Source of the DNA: Pseudomonadota bacterium
Lineage (GTDB): Bacteria; Pseudomonadota; Gammaproteobacteria; Steroidobacterales; Steroidobacteraceae
Length of the DNA stretch: 64,000 bases
Assembly: GCA_021851405.1 (NCBI GenBank)
Contig: JAJZDW010000004.1
Span: 62,295-126,294 of the forward strand
Direction of reading: 5' to 3'
Both the position numbers and the translations under genes were made by a program. Below are positions 20,152-29,986 of this stretch, piece after piece. A model generated the notes under the pieces. The model was not told the origin of the DNA. It did no database searches and saw only the letters and a list, made by a program, of their open reading frames with translations. The stretch's first letter is position 1. Each line of letters opens with the position of its first letter.

Positions 20152-21675
20152 TCAGGCGCCGAGGAACATCCGGTACGCCGGATTGCCCGTCTCGTCGGCG
20201 TACTCGTAGTGCAGATCGTTCAGGTGCTGCAGGAACTCTTGGCGGTCCGGCGCCGGGACCTGGATACCGGCGAGCACCCGTCCATAGTCGGTGCCCTGGT
20301 TGCGGTAGTGAAAGAGACTGATGTTCCAGCGCGAGCCGACCGCATCGAGGAACTTCAGCAGCGCACCCGGGCGCTCCGGAAACTCGAACCGATACAGCAG
20401 CTCATCGCGAATGCCGCGCGCCCGCCCGCCGATCATGTAGCGCACGTGCAGCTTGGCCATCTCGTTCTCGCTCATGTCGGTGACGGTGTAACCGCCCGCA
20501 CGCAGCGCCTGTATCACGCCGTCCTTCTCGGTGCGTCCGCGCATCAGGGAGAAGCTGACGAACACGTGTGCCACCGCCTCGCTCTCGTAGCGATAATTGA
20601 ACTCGGTGATGCTGCGCCGGCCGAGGATTTCGCAGAACTGGCGGAAGCTGCCCGGCCGCTCCGGGATGCACACGGCGAGCAGCGCCTCGCGCTCCCCGCC
20701 AAGATCGGCCCGCTCGGCCACGTGGCGCAAGCGGTCGAAGTTGATGTTGGCTCCGCTCGTGATCGCCGCGAGGCGCTTGCCCTGCCAGTGTTCGCGCGCG
20801 GCCAGTTTCTTCAGCCCCGCCACGGCGAGTGCGCCAGCCGGCTCGACGATCGAGCGGGTGTCTTCGAATACGTCCTGGATCGCGGCGCAGATCTCGTCGT
20901 TGTCGAGCAGAATGACTTCATCGACGTGTTTGCGGCACAGCTCGAAAGTCTCCTCACCGATCCGCTTCACGGCGACTCCGTCGGCGAACAGGCCGACCCG
21001 CTCGAGCGTGACGCGCCGGCCGGCCTTGAGCGACTCGTACATGCCGGCGGCATCCTGCGGCTCCACGCCAATGATCCTGATGCCCGGATAGAGGTACTTC
21101 AGGTACACGGACACCCCGGCGATGAGACCGCCGCCGCCGACCGGGACGAACAGAGCATCCAGGTGGCCACCGGTCTGGCGCGCCAGTTCCACCGCAATGG
21201 TGCCCTGGCCGGCGATGACGTCCGGATCGTCAAACGGATGGACGAACACCAGATTGTGTTCGCGGGCGAGGGCGAGCGCCTGTTCGAAGGCCGAATCATA
21301 GTCATCGCCGTGCAGCGTGACCTCGCCGCCGAGCGCACTGACCGCCTGGATCTTGATCTGCGGGGTGGTCTGCGGCATCACGATGACCGCGCGGATCCCG
21401 CGTCGGCGCGCCGCGAGTGCCACACCCTGGGCGTGGTTGCCGGCTGAGGCGCACACGACGCCGCGCTGGGCGGCAGAGTCCGACAGCTTCGCGATGCGGT
21501 TGTAGGCGCCGCGCAGCTTGAATGAAAACACCGGCTGCAGGTCCTCGCGCTTCAGCAGCACCTCGTTGCCGATGCGCCCCGAGAGCCGCGGCGCCGGTTC
21601 GAGCGGCGATTCGATCGCGACGTCGTAGACGCGTGCTTTGAGGATCTGTTCAATGTAGGGGCTGACCATGAGCAC
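20152..21675 (-). CDS. ilvA: Threonine ammonia-lyase, biosynthetic
   Basis: KREDLQPVFSFKLRGAYN, CASAGNHAQGVALAA, VPVGGGGLIAG, two ACT-like C-terminal regions. Confidence 0.93.
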   Translation of the reverse strand: MLMVSPYIEQILKARVYDVAIESPLEPAPRLSGRIGNEVLLKREDLQPVFSFKLRGAYNRIAKLSDSAAQRGVVCASAGNHAQGVALAARRRGIRAVIVMPQTTPQIKIQAVSALGGEVTLHGDDYDSAFEQALALAREHNLVFVHPFDDPDVIAGQGTIAVELARQTGGHLDALFVPVGGGGLIAGVSVYLKYLYPGIRIIGVEPQDAAGMYESLKAGRRVTLERVGLFADGVAVKRIGEETFELCRKHVDEVILLDNDEICAAIQDVFEDTRSIVEPAGALAVAGLKKLAAREHWQGKRLAAITSGANINFDRLRHVAERADLGGEREALLAVCIPERPGSFRQFCEILGRRSITEFNYRYESEAVAHVFVSFSLMRGRTEKDGVIQALRAGGYTVTDMSENEMAKLHVRYMIGGRARGIRDELLYRFEFPERPGALLKFLDAVGSRWNISLFHYRNQGTDYGRVLAGIQVPAPDRQEFLQHLNDLHYEYADETGNPAYRMFLGA

Positions 21676-22479
21676 TCAGGTCGTGAGGAAGGAGTGGATC
21701 GCGCCGACGAGGGGTGCGGCACCGGCCTCGAGGGCCGCGATGCCGGCGCACGCGGCGCGCTCGGTCTGGGGCGGCAGATCGGCGGCGGTGAGCGCAAACC
21801 CGTGCGGATGCTCCGGCCCATGCAGGATCAGCAGCGGGCGGGTCACGGTGCGCAGTCGCTCGCGCAGCGGTCGGGTCTGCTCGAGCACTCCGGCCTGCGC
21901 GGCGGCCGCGGCGTGTTGCAGCCGCTCCCCGCAGGCGAAGAAGAGCGCCTCCGGCGGGGCGTCGGCACCGCAGTCGGTGCGCGCACTGGTGCACACGGCA
22001 CGCAGGAACTCATCGGTGGCTCCTGCGGTGCGCGGGGGCGGGGGGATCGCGGCCGTGGGCAGGGCGGCAATGACCAGCCGCCGCACGGCGGGGTGGGTGG
22101 CCAGCAGTTCGAGCGCGACGTGAGCACCGAGGCCGCAGCCGATCAGGTCGATCTGGCGCAGACGCATGGTGTCGAGGAAGTCGCCGAGGGCGGCGGCGAG
22201 CTCGCCGAAGGACAGGATGCCCGGGCGCTCGGATTGACCGAATCCCGGCAAGTCCGGTGCGAACGCCGATCGGTCCTCCCCGAGTGCGGCCAGCAGTGCG
22301 CCGTACAGCGCTCCGGAGTGACCGGCGGGGTGCAGCGCCAGCACGGGCGTGGCTTCCTCGAAGCCGCCCCCCCCCGGAATGGCGTGATGGACGTGCAGTT
22401 GCCCAAAACGGCACTCGAAGTAGCCGCGGCGGATACGCGCCGCGGCGCGCGGCAGCGGAGATGATTTGCGGTTCGGCAT
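21676..22479 (-). CDS. Alpha/beta hydrolase
   Basis: LALHPAGHSGALYGALLAALGEDRSAFAPDLPGFGQSERPG, LIGCGLGAHVALELL. Confidence 0.7.
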   Translation of the reverse strand: MPNRKSSPLPRAAARIRRGYFECRFGQLHVHHAIPGGGGFEEATPVLALHPAGHSGALYGALLAALGEDRSAFAPDLPGFGQSERPGILSFGELAAALGDFLDTMRLRQIDLIGCGLGAHVALELLATHPAVRRLVIAALPTAAIPPPPRTAGATDEFLRAVCTSARTDCGADAPPEALFFACGERLQHAAAAAQAGVLEQTRPLRERLRTVTRPLLILHGPEHPHGFALTAADLPPQTERAACAGIAALEAGAAPLVGAIHSFLTT

Positions 22480-22573
22480 GATCGAGCGCCATTGTGCCGC
22501 AGGCGGCAGGCGGGATTAAACGAAATGAAGCACAGTCGGGACCGGGCCGCCGCACCGAGGCGGCCCGGCCGGT

Positions 22574-23686
22574 TCAGCGGCGCGTGCGTCGGACTCGGCC
22601 TGCGGACTTCTTCGGGCGAACGTGCGCCGTGCGCGACTTGCGCTGGGTCGCGCGCGGCGCGGACGGCGGTGCGCGCCGACGGGCACCGGCCGTCGCACTC
22701 GTGCGCTTCGTCTTGCGCGTGGCCGCCGTCTGGCGCGTGGCACTGCCTCGGGCACTCGGCTTTGCCCGGCCGCGCACCGATTTTCGGGCGGCCTTTGCCG
22801 GCGCGCGCTTCACGGCCGGCTTCGCGCGCTTCGGGGTGCTCGGGGCCGCCGCCTTGCGTGGCCTGCGGGCTTTGCGCACCGCGGGGCGCACGCGCCTCTT
22901 CGGCGCGGTGGCTTGGGCCTGCGCCGGTTCGTGCAGCGCAATCGTGCCGCCCTGCGGATCCATGATGTGGGCAACGCGATCACCGCCCGGCACCACGTGC
23001 GGGCCGTTCAACACTCGCCCGCCGTGCGCCTGGACGGCCTCAAGCACCGCCTCGATGCGCGTGACGCGCACATAGCTCAACCAGCGGGGCGGCTTGGAAG
23101 GATCCTGCAGCACGTGCAGGCCGCCGATGGGCACGCCGGCATGCTCGATGACCTGATACAGGCCGCCGGCGCCCATGTCGTGCGCGGGGCCTCGGGTCCA
23201 GCCGAACAGTGGTGCATAGAACGCGAGCGCGCGGCTCGGATCCGTGGTGGCCAGTTCATGCCAGGAGAAGCGGCCCGCCGACAGGGCGGCGGCATCGAGC
23301 GGTGCGCTCATGGCCGGGGTGAAGAGCGCGAACGCTGCGCCCTGCGGATCGGACAGCACGGCGAATCGGCCAATGCCCGGGATGTCGGTCGGGACTTTCA
23401 GCAGCTTGCCGCCGAGCTGTTGCGCGGCCTCGACGGTGGCATCGACTTCGGGCGTCCCGATGTAGACCAGCCAGTTCGGCGGTGTGCCGTTGTCGCGCAC
23501 GGCCGACGGTTGGGGCATCAGGCCCGCGAGTCGCGCCGGTCCGTTCATCCACAGGATGTAACCCGGTACCGTGGACGCCTCGATCGCCCAGGGCAGCACG
23601 CTCGAATAAAAGGCGGCGGCGGCTTGAGCGTTCGGCGTCATCAACTCGTGCCAAACGAACTTGCCCCGCAGGTCGGTTTGACTCAT
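22574..23686 (-). CDS. Two-module VOC (glyoxalase/bleomycin-resistance-like) protein with a histone-H1-like Lys/Arg/Ala/Pro-rich C-terminal tail
   Basis: Repeats GKFVWHELMTPNAQAAAAFYSSVLPW and GRFSWHELATTDPSRALAFYAPLFGW; tail APKRRVRPAVRKARRPRKAAAPSTPKRAKPAVKRAPAKAARKS... Confidence 0.82.
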   Translation of the reverse strand: MSQTDLRGKFVWHELMTPNAQAAAAFYSSVLPWAIEASTVPGYILWMNGPARLAGLMPQPSAVRDNGTPPNWLVYIGTPEVDATVEAAQQLGGKLLKVPTDIPGIGRFAVLSDPQGAAFALFTPAMSAPLDAAALSAGRFSWHELATTDPSRALAFYAPLFGWTRGPAHDMGAGGLYQVIEHAGVPIGGLHVLQDPSKPPRWLSYVRVTRIEAVLEAVQAHGGRVLNGPHVVPGGDRVAHIMDPQGGTIALHEPAQAQATAPKRRVRPAVRKARRPRKAAAPSTPKRAKPAVKRAPAKAARKSVRGRAKPSARGSATRQTAATRKTKRTSATAGARRRAPPSAPRATQRKSRTAHVRPKKSAGRVRRTRR

Positions 23687-23806
23687 GGCCACGGTCCCCC
23701 ACGGTCTGACGGTCTGCCCCGATGCGTCATCGACGTGCGGTTGCGCGTCAATGAGGACCTCATTGTGCACCGTGACGTGCCGCAGTTCCATGCCGTGTTT
23801 GGCACT

Positions 23807-24286
23807 TCACGGCTCCGGCGGGTCCGGTGGCGCATGTGCCGCACCCAGCGCGACGAACTCGCCTTCGAAGCGGCCGACGGATTGCCCGGCGCAGAACAGC
23901 GTCGCCTGCAGAGGAAGGCGTGCTCGCCCGCGCCGCGCCAGGAGGCCGGTGAACCGGTCCCAGGCCTGCGGATCCTCGAGGCGGCAGTGCGCCTCGAAGT
24001 CCTCGGTCATCGGACGGTCATATTCCATGCGGCTGCGCTGGATCACCGTGCGGGCGCTGATGCACGCGGTGGCGAGCCGCAGATGCAGCAGGCTCCACGC
24101 CGCGAGAGTCGCGACGGCGGCGGCGCTGCCACCGAACACCGTGCCACTGTGGTTGATGTTGGCCGCGAGCGGTGCGCTGAGCCGCACGCGCTCGAGATTC
24201 GCCTCGGCGACGCGCACGCCGAGCGACGCAGCCAGCGGAATCCGCGCGCGCAGATAGCGCTCCAGAGCGCCGGCCGATCCGTCCAT
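23807..24286 (-). CDS. Thioesterase-like (YiiD C-terminal / hot-dog) domain protein
   Basis: LERYLRARIPLAASLGVRVAEAN..VRLSAPLAANINHSGTVFGGSAAAVATLAAW. Confidence 0.75.
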   Translation of the reverse strand: MDGSAGALERYLRARIPLAASLGVRVAEANLERVRLSAPLAANINHSGTVFGGSAAAVATLAAWSLLHLRLATACISARTVIQRSRMEYDRPMTEDFEAHCRLEDPQAWDRFTGLLARRGRARLPLQATLFCAGQSVGRFEGEFVALGAAHAPPDPPEP

Positions 24287-24303
24287 CGGCGAGGGGCCTG
24301 CGG

Positions 24304-24723
24304 TCACCAGTTCCCGGTGTTGGACATCGATGTCCACGGCTCGGCCGGCGGCAGCGGTCCGCCGCGCTGCAGCAGCTCGATGGAGATCTGATCCGGGGAG
24401 CGCACGAACGCCATGTGCCCGTCGCGCGGCGGCCGGTTGATCGTCACCCCATGGCGCTGCAGGCGCTCGCACGCGGCGTAGATGTCATCGACGGCGTAGG
24501 CGAGGTGACCGAAGTTCCGGCCCCCCGCATAGGCCTCGGGGTCCCAGTTGTGGGTCAGCTCCACCTGTGCACTCTCATCGCCCGGCGCGGCGAGGAATAC
24601 CAGCGTGTAGCGTCCCTGCGGGAAGTCCTTACGCGAGAGCTCCTTCAGGCCGAGCGCGTCACAGTAGAAACGCAGCGAGGCGTCCAGGTCCGCAACCCGG
24701 ACCATGGTGTGCAGGTACTTCAT
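24304..24723 (-). CDS. gloA: Lactoylglutathione lyase / VOC family
   Basis: HTMVRVADLDASLRFYCDALGLKELSRKDFPQGRYTLVFLAAPGDE..VELTHNWD. Confidence 0.85.
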   Translation of the reverse strand: MKYLHTMVRVADLDASLRFYCDALGLKELSRKDFPQGRYTLVFLAAPGDESAQVELTHNWDPEAYAGGRNFGHLAYAVDDIYAACERLQRHGVTINRPPRDGHMAFVRSPDQISIELLQRGGPLPPAEPWTSMSNTGNW

Positions 24724-24732
24724 GTTCTCTCC

Positions 24733-26580
24733 TCAGAACATCTCCGACGGTCCCGGCGGAGTGATGTTCACCTCGTGCCGTGAGGCGATGAACTCCCCGG
24801 TGATCATCTCCGAGTAGGTCTGTCCGGGGCCGACCATCGGGTATACGCCGGCGTCAGGGTCGATCACGACCTCGAGAAACGCCGGACCGGGAAACTTCAG
24901 GAATTCCTCGATCACGCGCGGCACGTCGGCCTTGCGCTCGAGGCGTACGGCATACCGAAAGCCATCGGCCTCGGCAGCGCGGATGAAGTCCTTCTTGTGC
25001 AGCGATCGGTCGCTCGCCGAGAGTCGGCCCTTGAAGAAGAGCTTCTGCCACTGCTTGACCATGCCGTCGCCGCAGTTGTTGAGCACTACGACCTTGATCG
25101 GCAGCTCGTACGTGGTGACGGTCTCGAGTTCCCCGATGTTCATGCGGATGCTCGAGTCTCCGTCGATATCCACCACCAGCTTGTCGGGATGGGCGAACTG
25201 AGCGCCGATCGCAGCCGGCAGACCGAAGCCCATCGTGCCCATGCTGCCGGAGGTCAGCCACAGGCGCGGCCCGCGGAAGTCGCTGTACTGCGCGGCCCAC
25301 ATCTGGTGCTGGCCGACCCCCGTGGTGATGATGGCCTCTCCGCCGGTGTGCCGGTTGATCTGCTCGATGACGTAGTACGGCTGGATGCGTTCGCTGTCGT
25401 GGTCGTAGTTCATCGCGTGGCGGCGCTTGAGTGCCTCCAGGTGCGCGTGCCATTCGGTGAGCTCGCCCCGAAACCCGCTGTGCCGTCCGTGCGCGGTCAG
25501 CGCGTGCAGCGCCTCGGGAAGCATCCCGACGTGACTCCAGTGGGCGCGCTTGACCTTGTTGATCTCGGCGCTATCGATGTCCAGGTGCGCGATGCGCCGG
25601 GCGCTGGGAGCGAATTTGGCCGGTACGCCGGCCACCCGGTCATCGAACCGCGCGCCGATCGTGATCAGGAAGTCGCAGTCTTCGACGGCGTAATTGGCGA
25701 ACGCCGCGCCGTGCATGCCGAGCATGCGCATGGCGAGCCGGTGCGTCGTGTCGATCGCACCGATGCCCATCAGCGTCGTGACGACCGGCAGCTCGAAGGC
25801 GCTCGCGAACTGCAGCAGCGCGTCTGCGGCATTGCCGTGGATGACCCCGCCGCCGGCATAGATCAGCGGACGGCGCGACTCGGCGAGAATCTCGAAGAAG
25901 CGCGCCGCGGCATGCGAGTCGAGGCGCCGCTCGGTGAGCGCCTGCATGCGCCGGCGGTATCCGGGAATCGGCAGCGTGCCCGATCCCCGGAACAGACCCT
26001 CCCAGTTCTGCACGTCCTTCGGGACATCGACCACCACCGGACCCGGACGGCCGGTGCGCGCCAGCTCGAAGGCGGTGCGCATGGTGGCCTCGAGCCGCTC
26101 CGGCTCGGTCACGAGGAAGACGTGCTTGGCCACCGAGCCCATGATGGCGGTGACCGGGGCTTCCTGGAATGCATCCGTTCCGATGGCCGCCCGCGACACC
26201 TGGCCACAGATCACGACGATGGGCACCGAGTCGGCCATGCAGTCGCGCACGGGGGTGACCGTGTTCGTCGCGCCCGGGCCCGAGGTGACCAGGCACACCC
26301 CGACCCGACCGGTGGCGCGCGCGAACCCGGCGGCCATGAAGCCTGCGCCCTGCTCATTGGCCGGCACGATCAGCGGAATCTGCCGCCCACCGGCGCGCTG
26401 CTGTTCCTCGTTATAGAGGAATACCGCGTCGTAGGTCGGCAGGATCGCCCCCCCGCTGTAGCCGAAGATCGTCTCGACCGCCTCGTCGGCCAGCACCTGC
26501 ATGATCATCCGCGCCCCGGACATTTTCTGCCCGGCGAGCGGGTGGGCGTTGTGGCTGGATTCGGGGACGGTCGTGATCAT
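24733..26580 (-). CDS. ilvI: Acetolactate synthase large subunit
   Basis: 615 aa; FGYSGGAILPTYDA, ThDP-binding GDSSIRMNIGELETVTTYELPIKVVVLNN. Confidence 0.92.
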   Translation of the reverse strand: MITTVPESSHNAHPLAGQKMSGARMIMQVLADEAVETIFGYSGGAILPTYDAVFLYNEEQQRAGGRQIPLIVPANEQGAGFMAAGFARATGRVGVCLVTSGPGATNTVTPVRDCMADSVPIVVICGQVSRAAIGTDAFQEAPVTAIMGSVAKHVFLVTEPERLEATMRTAFELARTGRPGPVVVDVPKDVQNWEGLFRGSGTLPIPGYRRRMQALTERRLDSHAAARFFEILAESRRPLIYAGGGVIHGNAADALLQFASAFELPVVTTLMGIGAIDTTHRLAMRMLGMHGAAFANYAVEDCDFLITIGARFDDRVAGVPAKFAPSARRIAHLDIDSAEINKVKRAHWSHVGMLPEALHALTAHGRHSGFRGELTEWHAHLEALKRRHAMNYDHDSERIQPYYVIEQINRHTGGEAIITTGVGQHQMWAAQYSDFRGPRLWLTSGSMGTMGFGLPAAIGAQFAHPDKLVVDIDGDSSIRMNIGELETVTTYELPIKVVVLNNCGDGMVKQWQKLFFKGRLSASDRSLHKKDFIRAAEADGFRYAVRLERKADVPRVIEEFLKFPGPAFLEVVIDPDAGVYPMVGPGQTYSEMITGEFIASRHEVNITPPGPSEMF

Positions 26581-26750
26581 GGCGGCGCTCTCATGTGGCG
26601 GCGGCTGGGTTCCGGAAAAAAGGGAGATGCTGCGAGACTAGCAGGTCGGTCTGCCGGCCGGAAGTTGCGTCCCGTGGGGGCGGGCGCATGGCCGCTGCCG
26701 GCGCGATCCATTATTCTGCTGCCGTCCCGCCCGATTTTCCCTGGAAGCCT

Positions 26751-27254
26751 ATGCGCCACATCATCGCCATCCTGCTGCAGAACGAGGCCGGTGCGCTCAG
26801 CCGCATCGCCGGCATGTTCGCCACTCGCGGCTACAACATCGAGTCGCTCTCGGTCGCCCCCACGCACGATCCGACCGTCTCGCGCCTGACGCTGGTGACC
26901 GAAGGTTCCGATGCGGTCATGCAGCAGACCGTCAATCAGCTGTACAAGCTGATCGATGTCGTGAGCATCGAGGACATGACCAAGGGCGAGCACCTGGAGC
27001 GCGAGCTCATTCTGGTCAAGGTCAAGGTGCGACCCGATCAGATCGATGCGGTGCGCGGCTACGTGGTGCGCACCGGCGGGCGGGTGCTCGACCCGGCACC
27101 GGATGGATTCATCGTGGAATTGACCGCGAGTGAGGCCGAGATCAATGCCTTCGAGGCCGAACTGGCGCGCAGCGCCGAGCTGCTCGAGGTCGTGCGCAGC
27201 GGCGCGCTCGGCATCGGGCGTAACGCGCGGCCCATGCGCATGGTGCGCGCCTGA
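26751..27254 (+). CDS. ilvH: Acetolactate synthase small (regulatory) subunit
   Basis: ACT domain MRHIIAILLQNEAGALSRIAGMFATRGYNIESLSVAPT. Confidence 0.93.
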   Translation: MRHIIAILLQNEAGALSRIAGMFATRGYNIESLSVAPTHDPTVSRLTLVTEGSDAVMQQTVNQLYKLIDVVSIEDMTKGEHLERELILVKVKVRPDQIDAVRGYVVRTGGRVLDPAPDGFIVELTASEAEINAFEAELARSAELLEVVRSGALGIGRNARPMRMVRA

Positions 27255-27257
27255 ACA

Positions 27258-27287
27258 GCGGCGGGCCCGCGTGCGCGGGTCCGCCGC
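27258..27287. terminator. GC-rich hairpin between convergent ilvH and PII genes (candidate bidirectional terminator)
   Basis: GCGGCGGGCCCGCG-TG-CGCGGGTCCGCCGC, 14-bp arms with one mismatched/wobble pair; no T tract. Confidence 0.5.
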
Positions 27288-27296
27288 CGCAGTACG

Positions 27297-27662
<366 letters not shown>

Positions 27663-27986
27663 CTAGCGTAACGTGCGGTCGCGCGGGGGATCTCCCGCGG
27701 GCCGGTCAATCTTGCCACGGCGGATTTTGCAGCTTTCGTGCCATGGGGGGAATGCCCGTAACTGCCTGAGTCTGTGAATGCGCAGAATTCAGGCGGCAAG
27801 GGGCGCGCACCATTATGGCGCGTCGCGCGCCGGGATGCGCACCATGACGGGGCGATCCGGCTCGGCCGCTGCGGGGGGTTTACCGTCGCGGTGGCGGGGC
27901 GCGCGACGGACCGGCGCCGGAGGGAGCCTGTGGGGACGTCCTCCCGGACGAGCGGCGCTGGTGAGGACGGGACCTTTACAGAGTAT

Positions 27987-28002
27987 CTGTCTATTTGTAC
28001 AG
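27987..28002 (+). promoter_or_regulatory. Candidate LexA (SOS) box CTGT-N8-ACAG
   Basis: ctgtctatttgtacag, matches the E. coli/Pseudomonas type LexA consensus, 7 bp before the ATG at 28010. Confidence 0.65.
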
Positions 28003-28009
28003 TTCCTCC

Positions 28010-29098
28010 ATGACTTCCCCCTTGCGCGACGGCACGGTGAGACGCGGACACGGCGCGCTCTCCAATCCCGCTGGCCGATTCGAGCGTCATCGCGCCGAGG
28101 CGGTGGACGATGGCGGGTTCCAGGACACCGACACTGAAGGGCCCCCGCTCACCGTGACGCCCGAGCATGCCCGCGCGCTGATCTCCACCAACGATTCCCC
28201 CGACATCCCCTTCGAGCAGTCGATCAATCCGTACCGCGGCTGCAGCCATGCCTGCGTGTACTGCTATGCCCGGCCCAGCCATGCCTACATGGGGCTCTCG
28301 GCGGGGCTGGATTTCGAGACCAAGCTCTTCTACAAAGCGGATGCGGCGGCGCTGTTGCGGCGCGAGCTGGACCGTCCGGGGTACCTCTGCAAGCCCATCA
28401 CGCTCGGCGCGAACACCGATCCGTATCAGCCCATCGAGCGTGAGCTGCGCGTCACCCGCGAGATCCTCGAGGTGCTCGCCGCCTGCCGCCACCCGGTCAC
28501 CGTCATCACCAAGAGCGCGCTCGTGCTGCGCGATCTCGATCTGCTCGGCGCGCTGGCGAAGGACAACCTGGTGCAGGTCGGGGTCAGCATCACGACGCTC
28601 GATGCCGAGCTGAAGCGGTGCATGGAGCCGCAGACGGCATCACCGGCAGCGAGGCTGCGCACGGTGCGCGAGCTCACCGCCGCCGGTATTGCGGCCGGTG
28701 TGTTGGTCGCGCCGGTGATCCCGGCGCTCACCGATCACGACCTGGAAGCCATTCTCGAGGCGGCGGCTGCGGCGGGCGCACGGTGGGCCGGATACGTGCT
28801 GCTGCGATTGCCCCATGAACTGCGAGTGCTGTTCAGCGAGTGGCTTCACGCGCACTACCCGGACCGGGCCGCGCACGTGTTGTCGTTGATCCGTCAGATG
28901 CGTCACGGGCAGGAGAACGATCCGCGCTTCGGCAGCCGCATGCGCGGCGAGGGCCCGCTTGCCGATATGCTGCGGGCCCGCTTCCAGGCGGCCTGCCGCC
29001 GGAGCGGATTGAACACCGGACGGAATGCATCGCTCGACGTCGAGCGCTTCCGGCGTCCGAGTGCGAGCGCGCAGCTGACTCTGGATTTCGAGTGCTGA
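28010..29098 (+). CDS. PA0069-family radical SAM protein (spore photoproduct lyase-like)
   Basis: GHGALSNPAGRFERH, NPYRGCSHACVYCYARPSHAYMGLSAGLDFETKLFYK. Confidence 0.85.
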   Translation: MTSPLRDGTVRRGHGALSNPAGRFERHRAEAVDDGGFQDTDTEGPPLTVTPEHARALISTNDSPDIPFEQSINPYRGCSHACVYCYARPSHAYMGLSAGLDFETKLFYKADAAALLRRELDRPGYLCKPITLGANTDPYQPIERELRVTREILEVLAACRHPVTVITKSALVLRDLDLLGALAKDNLVQVGVSITTLDAELKRCMEPQTASPAARLRTVRELTAAGIAAGVLVAPVIPALTDHDLEAILEAAAAAGARWAGYVLLRLPHELRVLFSEWLHAHYPDRAAHVLSLIRQMRHGQENDPRFGSRMRGEGPLADMLRARFQAACRRSGLNTGRNASLDVERFRRPSASAQLTLDFEC

Positions 29099-29233
29099 AC
29101 GCTTCGGGCGTGCGGCCTGGCCGGCGCCACGCACGGGCGCGGCCCCGAGATCGTGCACCGGCGGGATTCCGAGGTGCGGCACGGGGGCCGCTGCACTGAT
29201 CCGGGCCGGTAGTGGCGCTGTCCGTCGCCGTGC

Positions 29234-29986
29234 TTACAGCGGCCGGTAGCGGAAGCGCGCGACGAGCCGATGCTCGCCGCAGGGGTAGATGACCCGGACG
29301 TGGGTGATCCGCTGCGCATCGCGCCAGGTGTTGCGCTCGATTGCGAGGCAGGCCGTGTCCCGGCGAATCGCCAGCCAGCGCGCGATGTCGGCATCGGCGT
29401 TCAGGGCCCCGATCTGGTGCTCGGCCTCCGTCCACGGAATGCGCTGCAGCAGCCACCGGCCTGGTGAGATGGCCCGGAACCGTTCGGTCCGCGCTTCCGG
29501 GACGGCCCGCAGGTTGATGAGCCGCTCCTCGAGCGCATGGGGCCGGCCGGAGGCGCGATGCAGGCCGGTCAGCGCCAACACCGGTGTGCCGAGCGACACG
29601 CCCAGAGTCCCGGCGTCCCGGGCCGTGGCGCGGCGAATACGTCGTGCCAGGGACTCATACGCGTAGGGAATGCCTGCGGCGAGCAGCTCCGCCTCGATGT
29701 CGTGGATTTCGAGTACCGATTCCTGCGGGCGCGGCATGTTCACGGTGGTGCCTGCGCGCCGCCGCCGCGTGACCAGCCGCTGTTCAGCCAATGCGCCGAG
29801 CGCCTTGCCGATGGTCATGCGTGCGCAGCCGAACGCCCGCGCCAACTCGTGCTCGGACGGCAGTCGGTGACCGGCGGGCCACTCGCCGGAGACGATCTTC
29901 TGCCGCAGCGCGTCATAGATCTCGCGGGACCGGGGCACGGTGCCCGTGCGTGCCAGGGAGGATGCCGCGCCGCCTTTCATCGTCAT
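29234..29986 (-). CDS. hutC: Histidine utilization repressor, GntR/HutC family
   Basis: YDALRQKIVSGEWPAGHRLPSEHELARAFGCARMTIGKALGALAEQRLV plus UTRA domain; within hut locus. Confidence 0.9.
   Translation of the reverse strand: MTMKGGAASSLARTGTVPRSREIYDALRQKIVSGEWPAGHRLPSEHELARAFGCARMTIGKALGALAEQRLVTRRRRAGTTVNMPRPQESVLEIHDIEAELLAAGIPYAYESLARRIRRATARDAGTLGVSLGTPVLALTGLHRASGRPHALEERLINLRAVPEARTERFRAISPGRWLLQRIPWTEAEHQIGALNADADIARWLAIRRDTACLAIERNTWRDAQRITHVRVIYPCGEHRLVARFRYRPL

Noticed and set aside
24997-26889. 630-aa plus-strand ORF antisense to ilvI
   Set aside because: Shadow ORF of the acetolactate synthase gene, no family motifs.
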